In this document: in pieces, positions 18,630 to 27,472 of the stretch | Layout of the letters: the number at the start of each line of letters is the position of its first letter | Position numbering within the stretch: the stretch's first letter is position 1 | Assembly (NCBI RefSeq): GCF_000263195.1 | Contig: NC_018748.1 | Coordinates: forward strand, 3,410,001 to 3,474,000 | From: Emticicia oligotrophica DSM 17448 | GTDB taxonomy: Bacteria > Bacteroidota > Bacteroidia > Cytophagales > Spirosomataceae | Direction: 5' to 3' | Length of the DNA stretch: 64,000 nucleotides | Program-made: the position numbers and the translations under genes | The notes under the pieces: generated by a model | Databases searched by the model: none | Seen by the model: the letters and a program-made list of their open reading frames with translations, nothing else | What the model was told of the DNA's origin: nothing

Positions 18630-18942
18630 GCTTCGACTTCGCTCAGCAACCGATAATTTCAGTAACCGTAAAATAGTTTCGGTAGCCAAGAAATAGATTC
18701 GGTAACCAAGAAATAATTTCAGTAACCAAGAAATAATTTCAGTAACCAAGAAATAGATTCGGTAACCAAGAAATAATTTCAGTAACCAAGAAATAGTTTC
18801 GGTTGCCAAGAAATAGTTTCGGTAGCCAAGAAATAGTTTCGGTAGCCAAGAAATAGTTTCAGTAACCAAGAAATAGTTTCGGTAACCAAGAAATAGTTTC
18901 AGTAACTAAGAAATAGTTTCGGTAGCCGAGCGAAGTCGAGGC
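18630..18942. repeat. 20-bp tandem array bounded by inverted copies of a dispersed repeat
   Basis: Thirteen units of 20 bp (18661-18920; for example GGTAGCCAAGAAATAGTTTC) follow each other with no spacer. Outside them lie GCTTCGACTTCGCTCAGCAA (from 18630) and GGTAGCCGAGCGAAGTCGAG (from 18921), which are inverted to each other over 22 bp. The unit begins GGTAGCC like the right flank, so the array may have grown from the repeat. No gene is seen here. Confidence 0.95.
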
Positions 18943-18943
18943 T

Positions 18944-20575
18944 TTATTTATTCTTATATGCCTTATCTAAAAACTCGTAGCGAGCATCAATCATTGATTT
19001 TTCGGTGCGAGATTCCACATCAATAATCATTACAGGTGGAGTTGTATCCCCACTTTTTGCTACTGTCCATTCTGGTAACTTATCGCCGTTTGGATTACCC
19101 ATCTTGATGAAATTTGCAAAGTAATTAAGCATAGTATTCGATACTTTGAAATCATCAGCTGTCCAAGCATAGTCTTTCACTAAAGGAAGGTTGCCCATTG
19201 CATATTCAATCTCACAAGCGTGTGGAGCTCCTATTGCTTTTGGTCTAGGAGTATTGCCATCAGCTCTTACCGTTCCACCTGCCAAGCCAGAAGCTAAAGT
19301 TTTATCAACTAATTCTGGGCGAATTTTGCTGTATAAGTAGCGGTAAACTGGCTGTGAAGAATTATTGCGGTGTAAATCAAACCATTTCCAAGTTGAATAT
19401 GAGATAAATCTATCCGAAGCCAGTTGTGTTGCCGAAAGTTCAACTTCTGTTGGATTAGAATGAGGATATAATTTCAAAACCTCTTCAGCATCATTTGGAT
19501 ATTCTTTTTTCACTCTCGTGATAAAGTTTTCAGTAGTATTTGGCAAACCAAACATAAAAGCTCCTCCCGGAATTTCTGCCGAATTCCAACCCAAAAGAAG
19601 TGGCACTTGTGCTTGTTCCTTGGCAGCAAAAATCTGAGGAAGTGTTTTTGGTAAGAAATAATTATCAATAATGATAGGGAAACCAAAACGTTTTGATTCA
19701 TTATAAATTTCATAAACCTCACGAGTAGACATCGCTCTTAATTCTTTAATCGACTTGATACCAGCTTTTTGCAAAAACTCAACACCTTGTTTTTCACCTT
19801 CTGCCAAAGGTACTGGAGCCATTGTTGGGTTGATACCCGCACCACTTTCGCCGATTGCACCTGCAATAAGGTTTTTTGAAAGAGGAGAAGCCATCTGACA
19901 GCTTACACCAATCGAACCTGCTGACTCACCTGCGATTGTTACTTTTTTAGGGTCGCCACCGAATGATGCAATGTTTTTCTGAACCCATTTCAAGGCTGCA
20001 TTTTGGTCGAGCATGCCATAATTGCCTGATGCCTTGTATGGTGATTCAGCAGTAAGTTCTGGATGAACCAAGAAACCGAAGATATTTAAGCGATAATTAC
20101 AAGTAACTACCACAATACCTTTTTTAGCCATTGCTTCGCCATCGTAGCGAGGTTCTGAAGCGTCGCCTGCCACATTTCCACCACCATAGAAATATACTAA
20201 AACTGGTAAATCTTTTGAATTACGCTTGGCTGGAGTCCATACATTTAAGTATAAACAATCTTCACTCACACCGTTTGAGCGGGATTGCATATCGCCAAAT
20301 ACCATCGTTTGCATTGGGCGTGGGCCAAATTCCTTGGTTTGTTTGACACCCGTCCAATTGGCAACAGGTTGTGGAGCTTTCCAACGTAACTCACCAATAG
20401 GCGGTTTGGCAAATGGAATTCCGAAGTAGGTCTGAATACCCGTATGAGTATTGTAATTGCCTTCGATTATCCCATTTTCGATTTTTGTTTGTACTGAAAA
20501 TGAGTTTGTGTTTTGTGCCGAAACCTCTGAATTATAAAACATAATTAGAGCGAATAAATAGACTATTTTTTTCAT
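18944..20575 (-). CDS. Secreted type-B carboxylesterase
   Basis: About 543 aa from ATG 20575 (MKKIVYLFALIMFYNSEVSA-Q); the frame is open 14 codons further up, without added signal features. Motifs: YFGIPFAKPPIGELRW, EDCLYLNVW, YFYGGGNVAGD, the nucleophile elbow GESAGSIGV, and APHACEIEYAMGN with the likely His. This is the fourth type-B esterase and the only one with the canonical GESAG elbow. It is the first minus-strand gene of the cluster and is divergent from the Nudix-type regulator. Confidence 0.9.
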   Translation of the reverse strand: MKKIVYLFALIMFYNSEVSAQNTNSFSVQTKIENGIIEGNYNTHTGIQTYFGIPFAKPPIGELRWKAPQPVANWTGVKQTKEFGPRPMQTMVFGDMQSRSNGVSEDCLYLNVWTPAKRNSKDLPVLVYFYGGGNVAGDASEPRYDGEAMAKKGIVVVTCNYRLNIFGFLVHPELTAESPYKASGNYGMLDQNAALKWVQKNIASFGGDPKKVTIAGESAGSIGVSCQMASPLSKNLIAGAIGESGAGINPTMAPVPLAEGEKQGVEFLQKAGIKSIKELRAMSTREVYEIYNESKRFGFPIIIDNYFLPKTLPQIFAAKEQAQVPLLLGWNSAEIPGGAFMFGLPNTTENFITRVKKEYPNDAEEVLKLYPHSNPTEVELSATQLASDRFISYSTWKWFDLHRNNSSQPVYRYLYSKIRPELVDKTLASGLAGGTVRADGNTPRPKAIGAPHACEIEYAMGNLPLVKDYAWTADDFKVSNTMLNYFANFIKMGNPNGDKLPEWTVAKSGDTTPPVMIIDVESRTEKSMIDARYEFLDKAYKNK

Positions 20576-20679
20576 TGATTTAGAAGAGAATTGTTTCATT
20601 GTCGCAAATTGAGACAATAATAGTTGCTTTTTTAAAATAATCCTACTTTTTTTTCGAAAATTATATATTTAGTAGATTA

Positions 20680-20714
20680 TTTGGCATTAATTGTAGATTT
20701 CAGCTTTATCTTTG
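20680..20714 (+). promoter_or_regulatory. Bacteroidota-type promoter for the Nudix regulator
   Basis: TTTG at 20680-20683 and TATCTTTG at 20707-20714 are separated by 23 bases and match the -33/-7 pattern TTTG...TAnnTTTG. It lies about 50 bases before the regulator start in the divergent gap 20576-20764. Confidence 0.45.
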
Positions 20715-20764
20715 TCAAAAAAATAGACCTTCAAAATAAATTTATAAGCTATTAAGCCAATCGA

Positions 20765-21457
20765 ATGCAATCAAACGAATATCTAAAACATATAGCCTAC
20801 GATTCAGTAGTATTTGGGTTTTCTGGTGAAAAGCTTAAAATATTGATAATCAGATATCATAATACTGGTTTATTTGCATTACCCGGTGGGTTTGTAAGAA
20901 TGAATGAAAATTTGAACGATGCCGTAAGGAGAGGGCTAAAGGAGCGTACAGGTTTAGATAATATTTATCTTGAACAATTTTATACATTTGGTGATGTGGC
21001 TCGATATAAGCCCGAGGTAATGGATACTATTATGAAAGCCAATGGGCATACCATTGATGAATATCCTTGGTTCTTAGATAGGTTCATTTCGGTGGCTTAT
21101 TATGCCTTGATTAATTACGAGGAGGTAGTGCCTACACCTGATGCTTTATCGGATTCGTGCGATTGGTATGACATTGACAAATTGCCCAATCTGATGCTTG
21201 ACCACGCCGAAATTGTGGCAAAAGCGTTACAAACACTTAGAGAGAATTTGGAAAAGAAATTGGTAGGTATGAATCTACTACCGCAACTTTTTACGATGAA
21301 AGAATTACAAAAGGTGTACGAAGTAATCTTAGGAGAAAAGCTACATCGCGGTACTTTTCAGCGTAAAATACTCAATTTAGGCATTTTGCAACGACACGAA
21401 AAGCAGTATTCGGGAGCTGCCCATAAAGCACCTTTTTTATATAGTTTTGGTGTTTAA
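20765..21457 (+). CDS. Nudix-winged-helix transcriptional regulator (NrtR/AraR-like)
   Basis: 230 aa. The Nudix-like domain (about 1-150) contains LPGGFVRMNENLNDAV followed by RRGLKERTGL. Compared with the Nudix box (GX5EX7REUXEEXGU), RE is replaced by RG and EE by ER, so hydrolysis is probably lost and the domain works as a ligand sensor. A C-terminal winged helix follows (about 165-230, FTMKELQKVYEVI and RGTFQRKILNLGIL). In Bacteroidota such proteins control sugar-use genes. The divergent position makes the esterase cluster the most likely target; this is inference. Confidence 0.88.
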   Translation: MQSNEYLKHIAYDSVVFGFSGEKLKILIIRYHNTGLFALPGGFVRMNENLNDAVRRGLKERTGLDNIYLEQFYTFGDVARYKPEVMDTIMKANGHTIDEYPWFLDRFISVAYYALINYEEVVPTPDALSDSCDWYDIDKLPNLMLDHAEIVAKALQTLRENLEKKLVGMNLLPQLFTMKELQKVYEVILGEKLHRGTFQRKILNLGILQRHEKQYSGAAHKAPFLYSFGV

Positions 21458-21463
21458 AAAAAA

Positions 21464-21490
21464 GTAACTCATCTAAATAAGATGAGTTAC
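21464..21490 (-). terminator. Rho-independent terminator
   Basis: An 11-bp perfect stem (GTAACTCATCT and its complement) has a 5-base loop. On the minus strand it is followed by a T run, so it suits the end of the LytTR gene. It may also stop plus-strand transcripts from the Nudix regulator. Confidence 0.75.
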
Positions 21491-21539
21491 AACATTGTAA
21501 AGATTTAATAAAGGTATATAATTGAGTTATTGTTTTTAC

Positions 21540-21818
21540 TTATTTGATTTTTCTCCTTCTAGCCAATGGTAACTCTTTCCCTGAATTGAGAATTACAATA
21601 TTTAGTGGTCGAGTCTTAATTTCTTTAATTGAATCTTTTTTTACTAAGTATGATTTATGAATCCTTATGAAGGAGTGTCCGTGTATTTGAGATAAAAATG
21701 CCTCACATTTTTTTAAAGTATATGGAAACATTTTCTTGTGTCCGTTGTTTAAATGAACGATTGTGTAGTTGATTGAGCCTTCAAGATGACAGATTTGATT
21801 TAGAGATGGGAATTGCAT
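21540..21818 (-). CDS. Stand-alone LytTR DNA-binding protein
   Basis: 92 aa consisting almost only of a LytTR domain (PF04397): EGSINYTIVHLNNGHKKMF, HSFIRIHKSYLVKKDSI and LNSGKELPLARRRK. There is no receiver domain or membrane anchor. Such short LytTR proteins in Bacteroidota may be regulated by partners or autoregulate. No histidine kinase gene is nearby. The target is unknown. Confidence 0.85.
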   Translation of the reverse strand: MQFPSLNQICHLEGSINYTIVHLNNGHKKMFPYTLKKCEAFLSQIHGHSFIRIHKSYLVKKDSIKEIKTRPLNIVILNSGKELPLARRRKIK

Positions 21819-22014
21819 GGCAAAGATTATTAAGCTTTATGTTTAAAATGTCTTATACTGAAAAAGTTTCCATGGCTACACTTGTTTGATTACGCAATAA
21901 AATCCTTTTTTTATTGAAAAATTACACATAGATGTCATTTGATAATTTATCAAAACTTTTGTAAAATTGTAAGTATTTGAAAATTAGGTAGTTACTAAGA
22001 AAGAAGGGGGTTCG

Positions 22015-23301
22015 GTGGAAAGTATAAGATTAAGATTTTTGAAGCGTAAATTTATTGAGAAAGTCATTGCAGATTTTGGCGATGATTATCAGCCTATACG
22101 CAAAAATGATTTTGAGAGCATAAATTTATCTGCTTTAATAACCGCTATTTTAAAAAAGAATCGAGGGGGAATTCCAGAGCAAAAATTAAAAGATTACTTA
22201 GTTAGTGAGCAAACTCTTCGAAGAATTTTTGAAGAACGAGATAAAGATACCACTTTTCAGCAAGCAACTCGAAACTTCCTATCACTTTACATTGGATTTC
22301 AGAATTATCAAGATTTTATTGATAATGCTAATTTTGAAGAGAATCTCCCACAAAAAAACTTTAATTGGCCGCTCATTAGTATAATAGTTGGTTTTGGGGT
22401 TCTATTTCTGATGCTCGGATTTATTTGGAGTAAAAAAACTTTGGTCGAAGCTGCCAAGGGTAAGATTACTAATGTAACTCTTGAAAGCGATAAAGCTCCT
22501 ATTACTGTTAAGTTTGACTATCAACTAAAAAATATTGAGGACGTAGAGAAAGTTTATCTTGACTATAGTGCGAATTCTAGAAGTATTGATACAACTTTGT
22601 TGAGTCCACAAAAAAATACTGCTTCGGTTTGCTTTATTCATCCAACGATTCGGACTGTCAAATTGATGGCTGATAATCGTAAACTAGATTCAATCAAAGT
22701 AATCATACCTTCAGAGGGGTGGGTGGCTGGTTATGAAGAGATTTTTTATCTAAATTCAACGCAGTGGAAGAAAAATGGAGTGGCACATATTCAGAAGGAA
22801 GATTTGATTGAGGAGGTTCGAAATAAATCTACTTATTATTCATTTTTGAAAAAGGTTAGTAATTTCAATGGTTCTCCTTCCACTGATGAAATCTCATTTG
22901 AGGCCAAAGTAAAAAATCCATCTTCTGAAGGAGGGATAGTCTGTAATGATATTTCTTTTGAGTTAATAGGTGAAGATGATAAGATACAATTAAATCTGAC
23001 CAAGAAAGGATGTTCACATTATTCTTATATTCATTATCCGAATAAGAAGATAAAAGGTGCAACACACGACCTCCAAAAGCTAGGGATAAATTTAGATGAG
23101 TTTGTGGATGTGAAAATTGTTACGCACCAAATGAAATTAGAAATTTTTATAGATAACGAATTAGTATATCAAACTAACTATGATGAGCGTTTAGGTAAAT
23201 TAAATGCTATTTATATTGGTTTCAGAGGTTTAGGGACAATTGATTATATTAAATTGTCTAACCCGATTACGAATAAGCTTTTGGAAGTGGAAAATTTCTA
23301 A
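22015..23301 (+). CDS. Unknown single-pass membrane protein with C-terminal sugar-binding-like beta domain
   Basis: 428 aa from GTG 22015, preceded by GAAGGGGG, which could serve as a ribosome binding site. The N-terminal region (about 1-115) is helical, charged and cytoplasmic-looking. One membrane span lies at about 119-138 (WPLISIIVGFGVLFLML). The outer part is beta-rich, and its last 150 residues (FEAKVKNPSSEGGIV to IYIGFRGLGTIDYIKL) look like a LamG/concanavalin-type lectin fold. I do not recognise a named family. The layout suggests sensing or binding across the inner membrane, with the LytTR gene as a divergent neighbour. Confidence 0.7.
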   Translation: MESIRLRFLKRKFIEKVIADFGDDYQPIRKNDFESINLSALITAILKKNRGGIPEQKLKDYLVSEQTLRRIFEERDKDTTFQQATRNFLSLYIGFQNYQDFIDNANFEENLPQKNFNWPLISIIVGFGVLFLMLGFIWSKKTLVEAAKGKITNVTLESDKAPITVKFDYQLKNIEDVEKVYLDYSANSRSIDTTLLSPQKNTASVCFIHPTIRTVKLMADNRKLDSIKVIIPSEGWVAGYEEIFYLNSTQWKKNGVAHIQKEDLIEEVRNKSTYYSFLKKVSNFNGSPSTDEISFEAKVKNPSSEGGIVCNDISFELIGEDDKIQLNLTKKGCSHYSYIHYPNKKIKGATHDLQKLGINLDEFVDVKIVTHQMKLEIFIDNELVYQTNYDERLGKLNAIYIGFRGLGTIDYIKLSNPITNKLLEVENF

Positions 23302-23370
23302 ATTGATTTAACTTTAGATTCTCCTTTGACCCAAAAAGGGTACTTAGTTGTTGTCATTTTTATATGTTTC

Positions 23371-23402
23371 AACAGAATTTCATCTTAAGATGAAATTCTG
23401 TT
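23371..23402 (+). terminator. Palindromic terminator
   Basis: A perfect 32-bp palindrome with arm AACAGAATTTCATCTT, ending in a short T run on the plus strand, lies after the 22015 gene and before the convergent copper genes. It could serve both strands. Confidence 0.7.
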
Positions 23403-23437
23403 TTCGAATAAAGACTTCATGCAATAGTTTTGCACTT

Positions 23438-23650
23438 TTAGTTTAAAGGTTCTATCTTAAAACCTACTTTCTTTATTGCCTCAATAATATCTTCTGTAGA
23501 AACATCGGGATTATCTACACTCAATATTTTATTGGGGTTTTCAGTATCAACCTTCCACTTATTTTCTCCCACCGTTGAATTAAGAGAATTGGTTACTCTT
23601 GCAACACAGCCACTACAATTGATATTTGTTTTAAATGATTGATTTTTCAT
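23438..23650 (-). CDS. Small heavy-metal-associated (HMA) protein
   Basis: 70 aa with one HMA fold; TNINCSGCVARV carries the CxxC metal site. It resembles CopZ/Atx1 copper chaperones. It lies 27 bases after the CopA gene on the same strand, so it likely hands Cu(I) to CopA or buffers it. Confidence 0.85.
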   Translation of the reverse strand: MKNQSFKTNINCSGCVARVTNSLNSTVGENKWKVDTENPNKILSVDNPDVSTEDIIEAIKKVGFKIEPLN

Positions 23651-23677
23651 ATATATATTTATTTTATGATAACAAAA

Positions 23678-26098
23678 TTATAAATTTTTATTCCGAAGTC
23701 TTAGACTATTACTTACAACTGAAACTGAACTGAGTGCCATTGCTGCTCCCGCAATCATAGGGTTTAGTAAATATCCATTAATAGGATAGAGAATCCCCGC
23801 TGCAATTGGAATACCTATAAGGTTGTAAATAAATGCCCAAAAAAGATTTTGTTTAATTGTTGAAGTAGTTATTTTAGATAGTTTGATTGCTTGACCAATT
23901 TTGGTTAAATCCGATGAAATGATAGTCATTTTGGCAACATCCATTGCGATATCACTACCTTTTCCCATGGCAATACTCACATCTGCCTGTGCCAAAGCAC
24001 TACTATCGTTGATTCCATCGCCAACCATTGCTACAATATTACCTTTTTCTTGTAGCGACTTGATGAATGCCGCTTTTTGAGCAGGTAAAACTTCGGCTTG
24101 AAAATTTTCGATACCTGCCACCTTCGCAACAAGAGCCGCTGTTTTAGGGTTATCGCCAGTGAGCATATAGACCTTTACTCCTTTTGTCTGTAATTCATTA
24201 ATAGCTTTCTTAGAAGTTTCTTTGATTTGGTCTTCAATAGCAATGACGGCTAGGGCTTCAGTTGAATTAGCAAACCAAATAACTGTTTTGGCTTGTTCGA
24301 GCCATTCTTGGGCTTTTTGAGTCAGTACAGAATCTATTTTAATGGCACATTTTGTTAGTAGGTTTTGATTTCCAATGAAATATACCTCCTGACCTATTTG
24401 TGCTTTAGCTCCGAAACCTGTAATACTCTCAAATTCATTTATCGAAATAAGAGCAACATCTTTGAAATGATTGACTACTGCTTCTGCCAAGGGGTGCTCA
24501 GATTGTTTTTCTATCGAAACTAAAGCTCCAATTAATAAAGGGTCTTCGTTTTTCCAACAGATATCTGTTACAACTGGTTTTCCCTCTGTGATTGTTCCTG
24601 TTTTATCTAAAACAACCGCATTGATTTTTTTAGCTAACTCCAAACTTTCGGCATCTTTGATAAGTATTCCATTTTCAGCACCTTTTCCTACCCCTGCCAT
24701 GATAGCGGTTGGAGTAGCTAAACCCAAGGCACATGGACATGCAATTACTAAAACCGTGACCATCGTGAGCAAACCATGTGTTAGTCCGTTTTCTCCTCCT
24801 AAAATTACCCAAGTTATTAAAGTGATAACGGCTATACTGATTACGATTGGCACAAAAATGCTGGCAATTTTATCTACTAATTTCTGTACGGGGGCTTTAC
24901 TACCTTGTGCCTCTTGAACCATTTTGATAATGTGTGCCAAGACCGTATCGCTGCCAATTTTGGTAGCTTTAAATTGAAAACTTCCTTTTTGGTTAATTGT
25001 ACCTGCAAAAACCTTATGCGTTATTGTCTTTTCAACAGGGATAGGTTCTCCGCTGAGCATACTTTCGTCAATAAAAGAAGTTCCCTGAGTTATCTCTCCA
25101 TCAACAGGAATCCTCTCGCCTGGTTTTACTATCATCTCATCGCCAATCTTAATAGAGGCAATCGGTACTTCCATTTGGTGGCCGCCTTCGTGTACAATGG
25201 TCACCGTTTTGGGTTGTAGTCCCATGAGTTTTTTCAAGGCAGAAGAAGTATGGCCTTTGGCTCTCTCTTCCAACCATTTACCTAATAAGATAAAAGCTAT
25301 CACAACCGCAGCCGCTTCAAAATACACGTGTGCGTGTAATCCTCTTTTATGCCAATAACCAGGGAATAGAGTATTAAAAACGCTAAAAATGTATGCGACA
25401 CTTGTGCTTAAAGCTACCAATGTATCCATGTTTGCAGAACGATGCTTGGTTTGTTTCCAAGCATTGATGAAGAATTGACTTCCGAAAACAAATAGTACTG
25501 GAGTTGATAATGCCCACATGATGTAATTACCATATGGTAAATCCATGAAAAACATAGAAATTATTACCACAGGTATCGAAAAAGCAGAAGCCCATATTGT
25601 TTTTCTTTTTAACGATTCAAATTTTTGAAGTTTTGCTTTTTCAAGTTCGTCTTTTGCTTCTTCACTTTCATCAATTAATAAATCATAACCAACTGATTGT
25701 AAGGAAGTTTTTAGTTCTTTTGGCTCGGTTACTGTTGGAATATACTCCACTTGAGCCGCAGCATTGGCATAATTTACATTTGCACTTACTACACCATTTT
25801 GGTTTTCAAGAATGCTTTGTACACTACTTGCACAGCTTGCACAAGTCATATTTGATACTGGATAGCTTTTCTTAATAGTCGTTACGCCGTAGCCTAAATC
25901 TCTAATGGCTTTGACTGATTCTATAAGCGTTTCATTATTTAGTGTAGATGTAATGACGGCTCTATTATTGTTTAATTCTACTTTATGTTTTAAAACGCCC
26001 GTAACTTTATCCAGACCTTTGTCAATAATCAAAGCACAGTGTTCGCTATCTACCCCTTCAAGTGGTATATTAAGCGTGATATTTTTACTGGTATCCAT
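23678..26098 (-). CDS. copA: Cu(I)-exporting P1B-type ATPase
   Basis: 806 aa. The first N-terminal HMA-like domain (about 1-72) has lost its CxxC (GVDSEHCALII). The second (about 78-145) keeps MTCASCAS. Eight membrane spans, the GEPIPVEK actuator loop, the CPC metal site in VIACPCALGLATPTA, the phosphorylated Asp in DKTGTITEG, SEHPLAE and GDGINDS define a copper exporter. It is followed by the HMA chaperone and preceded by the AraC-type regulator. A TACCTTTG -7 element lies on the minus strand at 26120-26127, just upstream of the ATG; a clear -33 box was not seen. Confidence 0.95.
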   Translation of the reverse strand: MDTSKNITLNIPLEGVDSEHCALIIDKGLDKVTGVLKHKVELNNNRAVITSTLNNETLIESVKAIRDLGYGVTTIKKSYPVSNMTCASCASSVQSILENQNGVVSANVNYANAAAQVEYIPTVTEPKELKTSLQSVGYDLLIDESEEAKDELEKAKLQKFESLKRKTIWASAFSIPVVIISMFFMDLPYGNYIMWALSTPVLFVFGSQFFINAWKQTKHRSANMDTLVALSTSVAYIFSVFNTLFPGYWHKRGLHAHVYFEAAAVVIAFILLGKWLEERAKGHTSSALKKLMGLQPKTVTIVHEGGHQMEVPIASIKIGDEMIVKPGERIPVDGEITQGTSFIDESMLSGEPIPVEKTITHKVFAGTINQKGSFQFKATKIGSDTVLAHIIKMVQEAQGSKAPVQKLVDKIASIFVPIVISIAVITLITWVILGGENGLTHGLLTMVTVLVIACPCALGLATPTAIMAGVGKGAENGILIKDAESLELAKKINAVVLDKTGTITEGKPVVTDICWKNEDPLLIGALVSIEKQSEHPLAEAVVNHFKDVALISINEFESITGFGAKAQIGQEVYFIGNQNLLTKCAIKIDSVLTQKAQEWLEQAKTVIWFANSTEALAVIAIEDQIKETSKKAINELQTKGVKVYMLTGDNPKTAALVAKVAGIENFQAEVLPAQKAAFIKSLQEKGNIVAMVGDGINDSSALAQADVSIAMGKGSDIAMDVAKMTIISSDLTKIGQAIKLSKITTSTIKQNLFWAFIYNLIGIPIAAGILYPINGYLLNPMIAGAAMALSSVSVVSNSLRLRNKNL

Positions 26099-26213
26099 TT
26101 GTCTGATTGTTTAATATGACAAAGGTATGAAGGAGCTTAAATATTTTAATTATAGGTATTTTAAATTGATTTATATAATTTTCAGAATGAACCCAATTAA
26201 TCTTTAAAAAAAT

Positions 26214-26295
26214 GAGTCATCCCGAGCTTTAGATTATACATCACGGCAATAAACCAAAGCATGTTAGTAAACCTTTTAAAAATCCGGAATGACTC
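26214..26295. terminator. Imperfect inverted repeat upstream of copA
   Basis: GAGTCATCCCG (26214-26224) pairs with CGGAATGACTC (26285-26295), one mismatch in 11. It lies between the regulator stop and the copA start and could end the regulator transcript or form a leader structure. Confidence 0.45.
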
Positions 26296-26323
26296 TTTTC
26301 AAAATTAACCTAATTTGTTTTTA

Positions 26324-26887
26324 TTAGATTTGGTTAATCGAAATCCTTTTATTTTCCTTTAATTGCTTAAAATGGCTCGGAGTTAGACCTGTAACCTTCT
26401 TAAATTGCGTTGAAAGGTGCTGAACGCTGCTATAGTATAATAAGTCTGCTATCTGACTTAAGGAGTATTCATCATAGACTAAAAGCTCTTTTACTTTCTC
26501 TATTTTTTGATTAATCAGGAATTGCTCAATGGTAGTTCCTTCAACTTCTGAGAAAAGCGTGCTAAGATACTTATAATCCCGACCAACTTTTTCGGAGATA
26601 TGGGTTGAGGGGTTTATCTTCTGCAATTTCTCGGGCTGCGTTTGTACTAACTCAATGAGGGTAGTTTTAATGATATGAACCATTTGTTTGCGTTTATCAT
26701 CTAGTAATTCAAAACCATACGATTGCAGTTTTTGTGAAATGGTTTCGGTTTGTTTGTCATCCAAATCATTGCTAGTTTCAACTACACCTAAATCAACTTT
26801 TGTAGTTGGGATATCACTTTTATCAAAAAGGTCAGCCACAACCATTTTGCATCTATCACAAACCATATTTTTTACATATAGAGTCAT
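26324..26887 (-). CDS. AraC-type regulator with N-terminal CxxC domain (probable copper sensor)
   Basis: 187 aa. The first about 70 residues contain NMVCDRCKMVV (CxxC) and resemble a shortened HMA/metal-binding fold. An AraC helix-turn-helix pair follows (about 85-187, YSLSQIADLLYYSSVQHLSTQFKKV, read here in two parts). The direct neighbourhood of copA and the HMA gene, plus the CxxC, suggest copper-responsive control of export. That the N-terminus senses metal is inference. Confidence 0.8.
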   Translation of the reverse strand: MTLYVKNMVCDRCKMVVADLFDKSDIPTTKVDLGVVETSNDLDDKQTETISQKLQSYGFELLDDKRKQMVHIIKTTLIELVQTQPEKLQKINPSTHISEKVGRDYKYLSTLFSEVEGTTIEQFLINQKIEKVKELLVYDEYSLSQIADLLYYSSVQHLSTQFKKVTGLTPSHFKQLKENKRISINQI

Positions 26888-27349
26888 GCTTTTATTACGT
26901 TATTTTATATTTAATTCTAAATAAATCACTCTGACAAACATAGGCTTCAATACATTACAGTATCAAAATGTTTTCCAAAAGGGTCATTCGATGCAAAAGT
27001 TAAAACAGAGCCTGATTCAATAAATGTTAAGGCAAATAAATATTATTGATGCTTTTTTCTCTTGTGTACAAATTAAACAGAAAATACTACTTTCAGAACT
27101 AATTGAATAAGAAAACTTAAATATTGAAGAAGCAAAAAGATATATTACGGTGTGAATATTCTACTGAAAATGGTACAGAACTTAGTACTATTTTACACAA
27201 AATAAGTCAGCTAAACTCATATTATTTGACAAAAAACAAAATGTTTTTCAAAAGATTAGTGCCTTTGTTGAGAAGATTAAGGGTGTTGGAAGACAAATTT
27301 TAAAAATTGACATAAAAAAAGTACTCAAATTGAGTACTTTTGAAAATTT
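26888..27349. other. Gene-free stretch left of the island edge
   Basis: No intact gene is visible. A 58-codon open stretch without a start codon (from about 27124, LKKQKDILRCEYSTENG) has no recognisable family. The last part carries the hairpin that follows the ancestral tRNA-Asp 3' end. Confidence 0.5.
27320..27338 (-). terminator. tRNA-type terminator at the left att site
   Basis: AGTACTCA, loop AAT, TGAGTACT, followed on the minus strand by seven Ts. Similar hairpins lie beside the other att copies (about 33334-33349 and 53192-53211). This one is probably the original chromosomal terminator of tRNA-Asp. Confidence 0.7.
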
Positions 27350-27472
27350 TGGCGGTCTGGACATGGTTATACAAATGACTGATTGTCAATAAGTTATGGT
27401 TTTTTTGAGTGGGTAGCAAAAAAAGTAGCAAGGGGGCTTGAATTAAATCAATTATACATCATCGTATGTCTT

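Noticed and set aside
18612-18869. 85-codon open frame reading through the 20-bp array
   Set aside because: Product is only repeat-encoded (LFLGYR... units); no start signal or homology.
18661-18920. CRISPR array
   Set aside because: Units are contiguous 20-mers with no spacers, and no cas genes are present.
24471-25219. Two open frames (148 and 104 codons) opposite copA
   Set aside because: Antisense to conserved ATPase motifs; composition follows the complementary codons.
27124-27300. Possible small gene left of the island edge
   Set aside because: Open stretch lacks a start codon and any recognisable domain; no conservation evidence.
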